In this document: positions 7,468 to 15,433 of the stretch, piece after piece
Position numbering within the stretch: the first letter of the stretch is position 1
How the letters are laid out: each line of letters begins with the position of its first letter
NCBI RefSeq assembly: GCF_001050015.1
Contig: NZ_CVTB01000281.1
Coordinates: 1-30,261, forward strand
Origin: Mycolicibacterium malmesburyense
GTDB taxonomy: Bacteria > Actinomycetota > Actinomycetes > Mycobacteriales > Mycobacteriaceae
Reading direction: 5' to 3'
Length of the DNA: 30,261 bases
Position numbers and translations under genes: made by a program
The notes under the pieces: generated by a model
What the model was told of the DNA's origin: nothing
What the model saw: the letters and a program-made list of their open reading frames with translations, nothing else
Databases searched by the model: none

Positions 7468-7914
7468 TCAGCCCGTCGGGGCGGCGAGCTCGAAGTCCGC
7501 GAAATCGAACCCCGGCACCACCACGCAGCTGACCAGGCTCGGCTCGTCATCGCGGGGGCGGGCGCGCTGCCAGTGACCCGGCGGGACGACGAACTGCGGC
7601 TGCTCGCCGGCGAGGATGTCGACACCCAGTAGATGCGTTGTGGCCCGGTCCTGTTCGGGGCCGACCTCGAGCAGCAGCGGGCTGCCCGCGTGGAACAGCC
7701 ACAGTTCGGCGCTGCGCACGGTGTGCCACGCCGACTGCTGGCCCGGCATCAGCAGGAACAGGATCGCCGTACCTGCGCTGCGAGGTCCGGTGTAGGCCGG
7801 TGGCAGCGCGGACTGCGGGACGGTCAGGTCGCTGCGCCAGGTCTCCCTGTACCAGCCGCCCTCCGGATGGGGGGACAGGTCGAGGCGGTGTGCCCAGTCC
7901 GGAAGCTCGGTCAT
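7468..7914 (-). CDS. DUF985 (cupin_5) family protein
   Basis: A 148-residue cupin beginning LDLSPHPEGGWYRETWRS, the hallmark of the DUF985/cupin_5 family. The later conserved segments are AILFLLMPGQQSAWHTV, ELWLFHAGSPLLL and FVVPPGHWQRA. These small beta-barrels resemble sugar epimerase cupins, but no reaction is established for most. I chose ATG 7914 because AGGCAGG precedes it by about 7 nt. A GTG 10 codons upstream (7944) is in frame but has its GGAG only one base away. A minus-strand TACTCT box (7953-7948) could serve as the -10, giving a leader of about 26 nt to ATG 7914. Confidence 0.88.
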   Translation of the reverse strand: MTELPDWAHRLDLSPHPEGGWYRETWRSDLTVPQSALPPAYTGPRSAGTAILFLLMPGQQSAWHTVRSAELWLFHAGSPLLLEVGPEQDRATTHLLGVDILAGEQPQFVVPPGHWQRARPRDDEPSLVSCVVVPGFDFADFELAAPTG

Positions 7915-7992
7915 TCCAGTACCTGCCTTTTCGGTGTCGGACACTCCAGAGTAGAGACCGGTGCGGCGCGAGCCAGCCGATAGGCTCGAGGC

Positions 7993-8409
7993 ATGTCGCG
8001 ACTGCGCCCCGGATGGTTGGTCGCCTTGTGTGGGGCGATCGTCTCGGTGAGTGCATGGCTGCCGTGGCTGACCGCGAACGGTGGCCGGGTCAGCGCGATC
8101 GGAGGCATTTTCGGCGACCTGCCCGCGCCGAAGCCGGGTTTCGGGGTGGGACAGCTGATCGTGCTGCTGGCGTCGCTGCTGATCGTCGCGGGCGCGATGT
8201 CGGCCCGCGGGTTCTCCGCTCGGCTGGCATCGACTGCCGCGCTGGCGATTTCGGTGCTGTTGGTGGTGCTGGCCGTGTGGTACTACCGGCTGTACGTGTA
8301 CTCGCCCGTGTCCGCGGGGTACGGGCTCTATATCGGTGCTGCCATGGCTGTGGTCGCGGCGGTCTTGTCGGTGTGGGCGATGGTGACCGCGTGGGCGACG
8401 GTCGCGTAG
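7993..8409 (+). CDS. Small four-helix membrane protein
   Basis: This 138-residue protein is not assigned to a known family. Four hydrophobic segments are clear: about 8-24 (WLVALCGAIVSVSAWLPWL region), 52-67, 75-95 (ALAISVLLVVLAVWYYRLY region) and 110-133. A short Pro/Gly-rich loop (GGIFGDLPAPKPGFG) lies between the first two. The layout resembles conserved actinobacterial membrane proteins of unknown role. TAGGCT (7981-7986) lies 6 nt before the ATG and there is no strong Shine-Dalgarno, so a leaderless transcript is possible. The GNAT gene begins 5 bp after its stop and is probably co-transcribed. Confidence 0.8.
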   Translation: MSRLRPGWLVALCGAIVSVSAWLPWLTANGGRVSAIGGIFGDLPAPKPGFGVGQLIVLLASLLIVAGAMSARGFSARLASTAALAISVLLVVLAVWYYRLYVYSPVSAGYGLYIGAAMAVVAAVLSVWAMVTAWATVA

Positions 8410-8414
8410 ACGGC

Positions 8415-9011
8415 GTGAGCGGATTCGTCGAGCCGGTCGTCTTGTCCGGTGACCGCTGGGTGATGCTGGAACCGTTGCGCCGCGAGCATGTTTCGGAGAT
8501 CGCGGACGCCGCCGCCGACGGTGAGCTCGGCCGCCTGTGGTTCACCGCGGCGCCCGCACGCGAAGCCGTCGAGCAGTGGGTGGACGCTCGAATGGCGGTG
8601 CAGAGCCCCGACACCGGGTTGACGTTCGTGGTGCGACGCCACGACGGAACCCTGGTCGGGTCGTCGAGCTATATGAGCGTCGACCCGCCGAACCGGAGGC
8701 TCGAAATCGGCAATACGTGGTACGTGGCGTCGGCGCGGCGCAGCGGGATCAACTCCGAGACCAAACTGCTGATGCTCGGCCACGCGTTCGACGAACTGGA
8801 TTGTGTCGCAGTCGAGTTCCGCACGCACTTCTTCAATATGACCAGCCGCGCCGCGATCGAGCGCCTCGGCGCCAAACTGGACGGCATCCTGCGCAGCCAC
8901 CAGGTACTGCCCGACGGGTCGCGCCGGGATACGGCGGTGTACTCGATCCTCGACGTCGAATGGCCGGCCGTTCGGAACAACCTGCTGTACCGGTTGAGCC
9001 GTCACGCGTGA
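8415..9011 (+). CDS. GNAT N-acetyltransferase (RimJ/RimL type)
   Basis: A 198-residue acetyltransferase of the RimJ/RimL GNAT branch: it opens with VVLSGDRWVMLEPLRREHV, has the strand LVGSSSYMSV, EIGNTWYVASARRSGINSE in the acetyl-CoA region (a variant of the R/Q-x-x-G-x-G/A loop), then LGHAFDELDCVAVEFRTHF and NMTSRAAIERLGAKLDGI. Such enzymes transfer acetyl from acetyl-CoA to an amine; the target is not apparent. The GTG at 8415 lies 5 bp after the membrane-protein stop, and the long frame continuing upstream is an overlap artefact. Its end overlaps the convergent regulator gene by 10 bp. Confidence 0.87.
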   Translation: MSGFVEPVVLSGDRWVMLEPLRREHVSEIADAAADGELGRLWFTAAPAREAVEQWVDARMAVQSPDTGLTFVVRRHDGTLVGSSSYMSVDPPNRRLEIGNTWYVASARRSGINSETKLLMLGHAFDELDCVAVEFRTHFFNMTSRAAIERLGAKLDGILRSHQVLPDGSRRDTAVYSILDVEWPAVRNNLLYRLSRHA

Positions 9012-12000
9012 CGCGCCGCCTCCTGAATCAGCGCAATCCGTGAGGTGCATCCGAGCTTGGCGTACACGTGGGTCAAGTGCGTCTGGACGGTGCGCGGCGA
9101 GATGAACATCCGTTCGGCGATGTCCTTGTTGCCCAATCCGTCGGCGGCGTGGCGCACGACGTCCCGCTCGGTCGGCGTGAGCGACTCCCAACCGCTCGCG
9201 GGTCGCTTGCGTTGCCCCCGTCCGCGCTCGGCGTAGGCGATGGCTTCCTCGATGCTCAGCGCCGCACCCTCCGCCCATGCTTCCTCGAAGTCGTTAACAC
9301 CCAGCGCCTCTCGGGCGGCGGACACCGCGTCGTCGTAACCGATCGCGTAGACGGGCCACCGCGCTACGCCCATTGCGCTTCGACCCGCGGTGGCCGCGCC
9401 GAAGAGCCGGGCCGCGTGCCGATGATTGCCGTCATGAACCGCGCAACGTCCGAGAGCTTCGAGCGCTTCGGGAACATGCAAGAACGCGCTGGTCGCCAGT
9501 GCGAGCACCAGGGCGTCGTGGGCGTCCCGCTCGGCTTGGTCGCGTTCGCCCTGGGCAAGCGCTACGTGAGCTCGCGCCACCAGCGCGTTCATCTGATAGT
9601 TCCCGTTCGTCATGGTTACGGTTTCGTCGGCCCACCGCCTGGCGGCGGCGAGTTCGCCACAACTCAAGAGTGCGACGGTCATCGGCGTGAGGGCGCGTAT
9701 GTAGGGCATCTGGTCGGGCGTCGTGAGCGCAAGCGCCGCCTCACAGGCGATCTTCGCCGCGGCGGCATCTCCGGCGGCCAAGTCTGCAAGAGCCAAGGTG
9801 ATGTGCACCATGTTGTCGTGGAAGCCGCCCATTGCAATCGAGACTTCGTGTGCCTGTCTGGCCTTCGCCCGCGATGCCGATACTGTCCCGCGGTAGGCGA
9901 ATGAGTTGCTCTCACACGTGAGGGCGAACAACTCGAGCATCGGTTCACCGGCGGCGTGCGCCTCTTCGCTGACGGCGCGGATCACCACGTCACCGTCGGT
10001 TGTCCGGCCTCGCCAGCCCAATGCGATTGCCAGCCATATCCTGCAGTGTCGCGACACGAAGTCGTCGCCGATCGCGTCGGCGACGAGACGCCCCTCTTCC
10101 GCCGCCAGTTGCGAGGCGAGCGGTTGCCCCGCCACATTCGTTGCCACGGCCAGGCAGCTGAGGTAGTAGCTCAGCTTCGACCGGTCATCTGCCTTCCGTG
10201 CGAGATCGATCGCGTCGGCCCAATACGCTTGCGACACCTCGGGGCTGTAGTAAGCGAGGCCGCCGCAAGCCGCCAAGCAAGACACAATCAGCCCGGGGTC
10301 ACCCAATTCCCGAGCAGCGGCCAGCGCCTCCTCGCCGCGCTCCAAGCTCGCCGAGTCGGCGGTCCAGGCCGTCAGGATGCTTCGGTCGGCGACGGCGCGT
10401 ATCCAGACTGCGGCAGCGACGTCGTCGTCCCGATAACGCTTGTCGTTGAACGCGAGATCGAATGCTGCGATGCCTTCGCGCATGCGACCGCGCGCCTCCC
10501 AGAGCCGCTGCAGGGTCGAAATCTGGCGTAGGGCTGGCTCGAACTCCCCGCAGTCGATGCTCCAGGCATGGGCCGCCCGGAGGTTTCCGGTCTCGCGCTC
10601 CGCCCAATCGATGAGCCGATCATGACCCTCCAGCCCTACCGCGGTGGCGACATAGTGGTCTCGATGACGGGTCCGCATCAGGGTGGCTTCGCCGGACTCG
10701 GCCAGCTTTTCGAGTGCGTACTGGCGGACCGTCTCGAGCAGGCGATACCGCATGGCGCCTGATTCCTCGTCAGCGGTAACGAGTGACTTGTCGACCAGCA
10801 GGGTGAGCTGATCGAGAATCTGAAACTGCTCAGCTTCGTTGGTGGCGGCGACAGCTTGTGCGCCATCGAAGTCGAACCCGTCCATGAATACGCCCAATCT
10901 GCGGAACAGGATCTGCTCGGTGTCGGTCAGCAACGCGTGCGACCAGTCCACGGAGGCCCGCAGGGTCTGCTGGCGGCGCATGGTGTTTCGGGTGCCGCCG
11001 GTGAGGAGCCGGAACCTGTCGTTGAGGCTGTCGGCGATCTGGTGCAGCGACAGAGCGCGGACCCGCGCCGCCGCCAACTCGATCGCGAGCGGCATTCCGT
11101 CGAGTCGCCGGCAGATGTCCACCACGAGCGCTAGGTCGTCGCCTGTCGCGTGGAAGGTAGGCCGCGCTCGCTGAGCCCGTTCGGTGAACAGCGCGACGGC
11201 TTCGTCCTCCAACGTCAGCGAGGGCACTCGCCAGGTGACCTCACCGGATACCGCGATCGTTTCACGACTGGTGGCGAGAATCGTCAAGTGCGGGCAGCTG
11301 TTCAGCAATCGTGTGATCACGTCGCCGCATGTGTCCAAGAGGTGTTCGCAGTTGTCCAGCAGCAGGAGGACTTCGCGATCGCCGATGAAGCGTTGCACCG
11401 TCTCCAAAGGGGTCCGTCCCGGTTGATCTGGCAGGCCGAGTGTGCGAGCGATCGTCAGGGAGACGACGGCCGGATCGGCGATGGCCGCCAGATCGACCCA
11501 CCACAGGCCGTCGTTGAAATCCTCCGACAGAGCCTTCGCGGCCTCGATGGCGAGGCGGGTCTTACCGGCCCCGCCCGCGCCGGTCAGGGTGACGAGGCGG
11601 TTGTCGGCGAGCAGTCGGCACACCTCCTCGAGCTGCTCGGCCCGGCCGATGAAGCTCGTCAGTAAAGCCGGGAGGTTATGCGAGCGTGAGCTCTTAGCCG
11701 TACGCAGCGGCGGGAACTCGTTACGGACGTCGGGATGGCAGAGCTGCACCACACGCTCGGGCCGGGGCAGATCGCGGACCGGGTGCGTCCCGAGTTCGGC
11801 CAGCCACGCGTCTATGGGTAACCGGTCAGACACCAAATCCGTTGTCGTACCCGATAAGACGGTCTGCCCGCCGTGCGCAAGATCCCGTATCCGCGCGGTG
11901 CGGTTGATGGTCGGGCCGATGTAGTTGGCCTCGTCGCGTAACTGCACTTCGCCGGTGTGCAGGCCGATGCGCAGCCGGATCGGTGCCAGCGCGGCCCGCT

Positions 12001-12286
12001 GAAGGTCAAGGGCGCATGCGACCGCGTCGCTCGCGCGGCCGAAGGCGATGACGAAGCTGTCGCCCTCGCCCTGCTCGATGGGCCGGACCCCGCCGTGGGC
12101 GCCGACGACCTCGGCCAAGACGCGATCGAGGTTCGCAAAGGCGGCCGTCATTTCATCGGGCTGGGTCTCCCAGAGCCGGGTCGACCCCTCGACGTCCGCC
12201 AGCAGCAGCGTCACCGTTCCGGTCGGTACCAGCTCGCTCACGCCCAAGTCGCTCCAGTTCAACGGCGACGCGTCGATTCCAGTCAT
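9002..12286 (-). CDS. Multidomain regulator: class III cyclase - NB-ARC ATPase - TPR - LuxR HTH
   Basis: About 1094 residues from ATG 12286; an in-frame GTG at 12364 would add 26 residues, and residue numbers here count from that GTG. A class III nucleotide cyclase domain (about 48-210) keeps metal Asp57 (LLADVEGST) and Asp102 (GEGDSF) plus Asn154 and Arg158. The purine-selecting Lys and Asp positions are Gln98 and Asn147, as recalled for M. tuberculosis Rv0386. An AAA/NB-ARC ATPase follows with Walker A GAGGAGKT (262-269) and Walker B LLLLDNCEH. A long helical TPR-like region comes next, then a C-terminal LuxR-type HTH (LTPTERDVVRHAADGLGNKD...). It is a STAND-type transcription regulator related to Rv0386/Rv1358/Rv2488c; ligand and targets are unknown. 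The start codon is uncertain. Confidence 0.9.
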   Translation of the reverse strand: MTGIDASPLNWSDLGVSELVPTGTVTLLLADVEGSTRLWETQPDEMTAAFANLDRVLAEVVGAHGGVRPIEQGEGDSFVIAFGRASDAVACALDLQRAALAPIRLRIGLHTGEVQLRDEANYIGPTINRTARIRDLAHGGQTVLSGTTTDLVSDRLPIDAWLAELGTHPVRDLPRPERVVQLCHPDVRNEFPPLRTAKSSRSHNLPALLTSFIGRAEQLEEVCRLLADNRLVTLTGAGGAGKTRLAIEAAKALSEDFNDGLWWVDLAAIADPAVVSLTIARTLGLPDQPGRTPLETVQRFIGDREVLLLLDNCEHLLDTCGDVITRLLNSCPHLTILATSRETIAVSGEVTWRVPSLTLEDEAVALFTERAQRARPTFHATGDDLALVVDICRRLDGMPLAIELAAARVRALSLHQIADSLNDRFRLLTGGTRNTMRRQQTLRASVDWSHALLTDTEQILFRRLGVFMDGFDFDGAQAVAATNEAEQFQILDQLTLLVDKSLVTADEESGAMRYRLLETVRQYALEKLAESGEATLMRTRHRDHYVATAVGLEGHDRLIDWAERETGNLRAAHAWSIDCGEFEPALRQISTLQRLWEARGRMREGIAAFDLAFNDKRYRDDDVAAAVWIRAVADRSILTAWTADSASLERGEEALAAARELGDPGLIVSCLAACGGLAYYSPEVSQAYWADAIDLARKADDRSKLSYYLSCLAVATNVAGQPLASQLAAEEGRLVADAIGDDFVSRHCRIWLAIALGWRGRTTDGDVVIRAVSEEAHAAGEPMLELFALTCESNSFAYRGTVSASRAKARQAHEVSIAMGGFHDNMVHITLALADLAAGDAAAAKIACEAALALTTPDQMPYIRALTPMTVALLSCGELAAARRWADETVTMTNGNYQMNALVARAHVALAQGERDQAERDAHDALVLALATSAFLHVPEALEALGRCAVHDGNHRHAARLFGAATAGRSAMGVARWPVYAIGYDDAVSAAREALGVNDFEEAWAEGAALSIEEAIAYAERGRGQRKRPASGWESLTPTERDVVRHAADGLGNKDIAERMFISPRTVQTHLTHVYAKLGCTSRIALIQEAARHA

Positions 12287-12371
12287 GCTAGCCAGCGTGC
12301 GGCCGCGGGCACAGCGAAACATCGGCGCTGATGCGTAGATCTGCCGCCAGGGGCGCGTAGACACGCCAAGG

Positions 12372-12417
12372 CTGCGGTCAGATCGCAGAACCGGACCGGA
12401 ATGCGATCTGACCGCAG
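12372..12417 (-). terminator. 16-bp perfect inverted repeat between hsp20 and the cyclase-LuxR gene
   Basis: CTGCGGTCAGATCGCA (12372-12387) and its exact complement (12402-12417) flank a 14-nt loop containing CCGGACCGG. It begins 16 nt after the hsp20 stop on the transcribed strand, so a hairpin terminator without a T-tract is the simplest reading. It also lies just before the downstream regulator gene and could instead be an operator for it. Confidence 0.5.
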
Positions 12418-12433
12418 TCTCGACTAGGTGCGG

Positions 12434-12883
12434 TTACCCGGCTTCGACGGTCGTCGTCTCGATCGACTTCTGGCCGCCGCCGTGGGCGACGTCGATCTTG
12501 CGCGGCTTCGCGCGTTCGGCCATCGGGATGGAGACGGACAGCACGCCGTTTTCGTAGGTGGCCGAGATCTTCGACGCGTCAATGCCGTCGCCCAGGCTCA
12601 GCTGCCTGCGGTAGGTGCCGAAGAACCGCTCGTTGGCCAGCCACTGCACACCGTCATCGGAGCGTGCCGTGCGATGTGCGGAGATGGTCAGCGTGCCGTT
12701 GTCGACGCTGACATCTACCGAACCGGGATCGACGCCCGGTAGATCGGCGGTCAGCAGGTAGTGGTCGTCGACCTTGCAGAGGTCCATCGGCATGAACCTG
12801 GGGGAACGGTTTGATCCGGTCTGGCTCGTCAGGAGTCCCCGGGTCAGAGCATCTAGTTCGGTGAACGGATCAAAGCGAAGCAC
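12434..12883 (-). CDS. hsp20: Small heat-shock protein, Hsp20/alpha-crystallin family
   Basis: A 149-residue ATP-independent holdase chaperone. The N-terminal arm MLRFDPFTELDALTRGLL resembles the mycobacterial 18-kDa antigen class. The alpha-crystallin domain (about 30-125) contains LCKVDDHYLLTADLPGVDP, GTLTISAHR, RFFGTYRRQLSLGDGID and the signature ENGVLSVSIP. The GTG at 12883 is preceded by AGGAGG with a spacer of about 10 nt. A CIRCE operator (12958-12984) and a minus-strand TAATCT -10 (12960-12955) lie upstream, so HrcA heat-shock control is strongly implied. A 7-bp GC hairpin sits in the predicted 5' leader and a 16-bp inverted repeat follows the stop. Confidence 0.94.
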   Translation of the reverse strand: MLRFDPFTELDALTRGLLTSQTGSNRSPRFMPMDLCKVDDHYLLTADLPGVDPGSVDVSVDNGTLTISAHRTARSDDGVQWLANERFFGTYRRQLSLGDGIDASKISATYENGVLSVSIPMAERAKPRKIDVAHGGGQKSIETTTVEAG

Positions 12884-12910
12884 AGCAATTCACCTCCTAC
12901 CTCAATCAGA

Positions 12911-12929
12911 GCCCGCCACCCTGGCGGGC
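12911..12929 (-). promoter_or_regulatory. GC-rich hairpin in the hsp20 5' leader
   Basis: GCCCGCC-ACCCT-GGCGGGC is a perfect 7-bp stem with a 5-nt loop between the predicted transcription start (about 12947) and the ribosome binding site. It is too GC-rich for a simple RNA thermometer; mRNA stabilisation is more plausible. Confidence 0.35.
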
Positions 12930-12957
12930 AGCCAAATCACTGTGCGCACCTGCGAGA

Positions 12958-12984
12958 TTAGCACTCAGGCCACGAGAGTGCTAG
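12958..12984. promoter_or_regulatory. CIRCE element (HrcA operator) of hsp20
   Basis: TTAGCACTC-N9-GAGTGCTAG matches the CIRCE consensus TTAGCACTC-N9-GAGTGCTAA at 17 of 18 fixed positions. It overlaps the predicted promoter: minus-strand TAATCT at 12960-12955 is a good -10. Binding by HrcA would therefore block hsp20 transcription. Confidence 0.9.
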
Positions 12985-12993
12985 GAAAATTTT

Positions 12994-13893
12994 CTACGAA
13001 ATCAGCACGGCCGACACCTGGGCGCCCGCCAGCGGTCGGCGACATCGGTCGCATGCGAAAACGGCGGTGAACGGGCCCCCGCACGTGGCGTGCGTCAGCA
13101 GGACCGCCCGTCCCTCGGGGTCGGCGAACCAGCGTTGCGCCCACTGCAGCGCCGAGATCAGCACCGGGAACAGCGCGCGGCCCTTCTCGGTCAGCTCGTA
13201 CCGGTTGCCAGCGTCGACGAGCACGCCGTTGGCGGTGAAGGTCGCCAGTCGGTCGGCGACCGACCCGGGCGGCGCGCCCAGCTGGGACTGGAAGTCGGTG
13301 AACCGCCGCACACCGACGAACGCCGCCACCAGCAGGGCGAAGCCCCAACGGTTGCCCATGACGCTCATCGTCTGGGGGAACAGGCCGGCCGCGGCGTGTT
13401 GATCGGCCTCTGAGCGCCGGCGCGTCGAGACCGCGGCGGGCACCGACCGCTGCCACGATCCGCTCGGACCCCACTGCGGGACAACGTCTTTGTCGTCGGC
13501 CCGCTCGCCGCAGGACCGGCACGTCACCACCGGGGCGAAGTCGGCATCGCACGCGGCGTGGCGCATGGCAGGCAGCGGCTCGGCATGGTCGGGAACCCAG
13601 TGGCGCTCCCACTCCCAGATCGACAGCAACACCGGCCACAGCGACCGTCCTCGCGGCGTAGCCATGTACGCGAAACGCTGTGGGCGGTCCTGGTATTGGC
13701 GCCGCTCGAGTAGCCCGGCATCCGTCAGCGTCCGCAGCCGCGCGGTCAGCACCGAGTTCGAGATCGGCAGCCGGGTCTTGAACTCCCCGAATCGTGTCGC
13801 CCCCAGCAGCGACTGCTGCATGACCAGCAGCGTCCACTCGTCGCCGAGCAGCCCGAGCATGCGGGCGACGGCGTTCGGCTCGGGCGCGGTCAC
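12994..13893 (-). CDS. Tandem HxlR-type winged-helix regulator with duplicated Cys/His motifs
   Basis: The 299-residue protein is two HxlR/MarR-like winged-helix units in one chain. Unit 1 (about 8-100) has LLGDEWTLLVMQQSLLGATR and RLRTLTDAGLLERR. Unit 2 (about 176-257) has VMGNRWGFALLVAAFVGVRR and DRLATFTANGVLVDAG. Each is followed by the same spaced motif H-x2-C-x9-C-x2-C (His112, Cys115, Cys125, Cys128 and His268, Cys271, Cys281, Cys284), suggesting two zinc or redox sites. HxlR proteins usually act as dimers; this one may be a pseudo-dimer. The GTG directly follows the carotenoid oxygenase stop (TAGGTG), so translation is coupled and it probably regulates that operon. Confidence 0.88.
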   Translation of the reverse strand: MTAPEPNAVARMLGLLGDEWTLLVMQQSLLGATRFGEFKTRLPISNSVLTARLRTLTDAGLLERRQYQDRPQRFAYMATPRGRSLWPVLLSIWEWERHWVPDHAEPLPAMRHAACDADFAPVVTCRSCGERADDKDVVPQWGPSGSWQRSVPAAVSTRRRSEADQHAAAGLFPQTMSVMGNRWGFALLVAAFVGVRRFTDFQSQLGAPPGSVADRLATFTANGVLVDAGNRYELTEKGRALFPVLISALQWAQRWFADPEGRAVLLTHATCGGPFTAVFACDRCRRPLAGAQVSAVLIS

Positions 13894-15432
13894 CTAGAAG
13901 CCGACGGCCTCGGCAGCCGAATCCGTTTCCCGCCACCGCCGCAACTCAGATCCAGGAGCCCACGTGGAGTGGGTTCCGCTCGAGATCCGTTCGGGCAAGG
14001 GGAGTTTGCACACCGGCCCGTCGGCGACCCTGGCGGCGTCGAACACCAGGCAGTAGGAGGCGTCGGCGTTCATGTCGGTGGTGAGCGTGATCAGGTATCC
14101 GTCGTCCTCACCGGTGGCGGTGGCAGTGGCCCCCGACCTGGGCGCCATCGCGGTTTCGCTGCCGTACACCCCGTCGGGAAGGCTGTACCGCTGCTCGGCC
14201 CCGGTGTGCAGGTCGTGTTTGACCAACCCGTCGAACAGGAACCACCCCGGCTTGCCGGTGGCCGCATACGTGTAGCGGTAGGGCAGCCCGGCGTAGCCGC
14301 CGTTGATCATGCCGAACTCGGTGATGGTGTCGGTCAGCTGTTCCTCGGTGGTCTGACCGGTGACGAGGTTGAACCGCCAGCGGCGCAGCCGTGTCTGCAG
14401 CCGGTCGAGCGCCAGGAACCGGAATGCGCGCTGCCACTTCTCGTCTGCCCTGGTGTCGACGGGCGACGGGTCACCTTGGAAGAAGCCGTCGAGGACGATC
14501 TCGTCCCCGTCCTCGTAGGCGTTGGTGAAGTGCAGCACGAACGTGGGATCGGCCTCGAACCACCGGATGTCGGAAGCCCCGCCGCGGCGCGGGATCACGG
14601 CGAACCGCGACGGCATGTCCGGGTGGAAACCGGGGAAGTGGATGTTGGCCTTGAGCAGCTCGGGATCCCAGAACATCGGAAAGTCGTTGAGGATCGCGTA
14701 GTTCTCGGTGAACGCCATGTCGTGCGGCAGCCGTGGGCCGGGCAGCGGGACGTCGGTGAGGTGCACGAGGTTGTTGTCCTCGTTGACGACGCCGTAGCGC
14801 ATGTACGGGTCCTGCTTGCTGTACGAGAAGAACAACAGCTCGCCGGTGCGATCGTCGACCTTCGGGTGCGCCGACACGCCCCAGTCCGCCGGGAACCGGC
14901 CGTGCCAGTCCTCTTTGCCGAGGGTGTCTCCGGAGAACGGGTCGATGCGGTACAGGTCGCCGCACTGATAATGACTGGTGAGAGCCACGCCGCGATGCAC
15001 GATGACATCGGTGCTCGACGCATCCTTCATCAAAGTCCGTGCGCCCCAGCCGTAATCGCGCTTAGCCAGTTCGATCGGCTCAGCCAGCCCGGGCCACAGC
15101 GGTCCGCCCGCGTCGTTCTCCTCGATGAAGGCGTCGGTGCGGACAAACCGGTTGCGGTAGAACGCCTTCCCGTCGCGGAACCCGACGACGTGCACCATGC
15201 CGTCGCCGTCGAAGGGGTGATAGAACTTCAGGGCCGGGTGAAGGGGATTCTCGGTGTTGCGCAGATAGACGCCGTCGAGGTCGGCCGGAATCTCGCCCTC
15301 GACGGGGTGCAGATCGTCGGCGTCCCTTTCGGTGCTCTGGGGGCGCCACGGCCCGGTCCGGTACGGGTGGTCGTCGTCGTCGGGAAGCGTCGTGAGGTAC
15401 TTGCCGACGACTTCCACGTTCGCGCTGCCCAT
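13894..15432 (-). CDS. Carotenoid cleavage oxygenase (RPE65 family)
   Basis: A 512-residue non-haem iron dioxygenase of the seven-bladed propeller carotenoid oxygenase family. The four iron-binding histidines are present: His189 (SAHPKVD), His237 (LPHDMAF), His301 (VLHFTNAYEDGDE) and His488 (SSGTHSTWAPG). The N-terminus has DLDGVYLRNTENP and YHPFDGDGMVH, typical of the family. Such enzymes split a C=C bond of carotenoids or stilbene-like compounds; M. tuberculosis Rv0654 and Rv0913c are relatives, with Rv0913c next to a thiolase like here (from memory). It starts 1 nt after the thiolase stop and abuts the HxlR gene. The natural substrate is not predictable. Confidence 0.93.
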   Translation of the reverse strand: MGSANVEVVGKYLTTLPDDDDHPYRTGPWRPQSTERDADDLHPVEGEIPADLDGVYLRNTENPLHPALKFYHPFDGDGMVHVVGFRDGKAFYRNRFVRTDAFIEENDAGGPLWPGLAEPIELAKRDYGWGARTLMKDASSTDVIVHRGVALTSHYQCGDLYRIDPFSGDTLGKEDWHGRFPADWGVSAHPKVDDRTGELLFFSYSKQDPYMRYGVVNEDNNLVHLTDVPLPGPRLPHDMAFTENYAILNDFPMFWDPELLKANIHFPGFHPDMPSRFAVIPRRGGASDIRWFEADPTFVLHFTNAYEDGDEIVLDGFFQGDPSPVDTRADEKWQRAFRFLALDRLQTRLRRWRFNLVTGQTTEEQLTDTITEFGMINGGYAGLPYRYTYAATGKPGWFLFDGLVKHDLHTGAEQRYSLPDGVYGSETAMAPRSGATATATGEDDGYLITLTTDMNADASYCLVFDAARVADGPVCKLPLPERISSGTHSTWAPGSELRRWRETDSAAEAVGF

Positions 15433-15433
15433 G

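Noticed and set aside
12372..12417. Insertion-sequence terminal repeat or CRISPR-like palindrome
   Set aside because: Only one copy, no target duplication and no transposase nearby; a hairpin terminator or operator explains it better.
12958..12984. HspR (HAIR) box
   Set aside because: The HAIR consensus CTTGAGT-N7-ACTCAAG does not fit; the spacing and arms match CIRCE.
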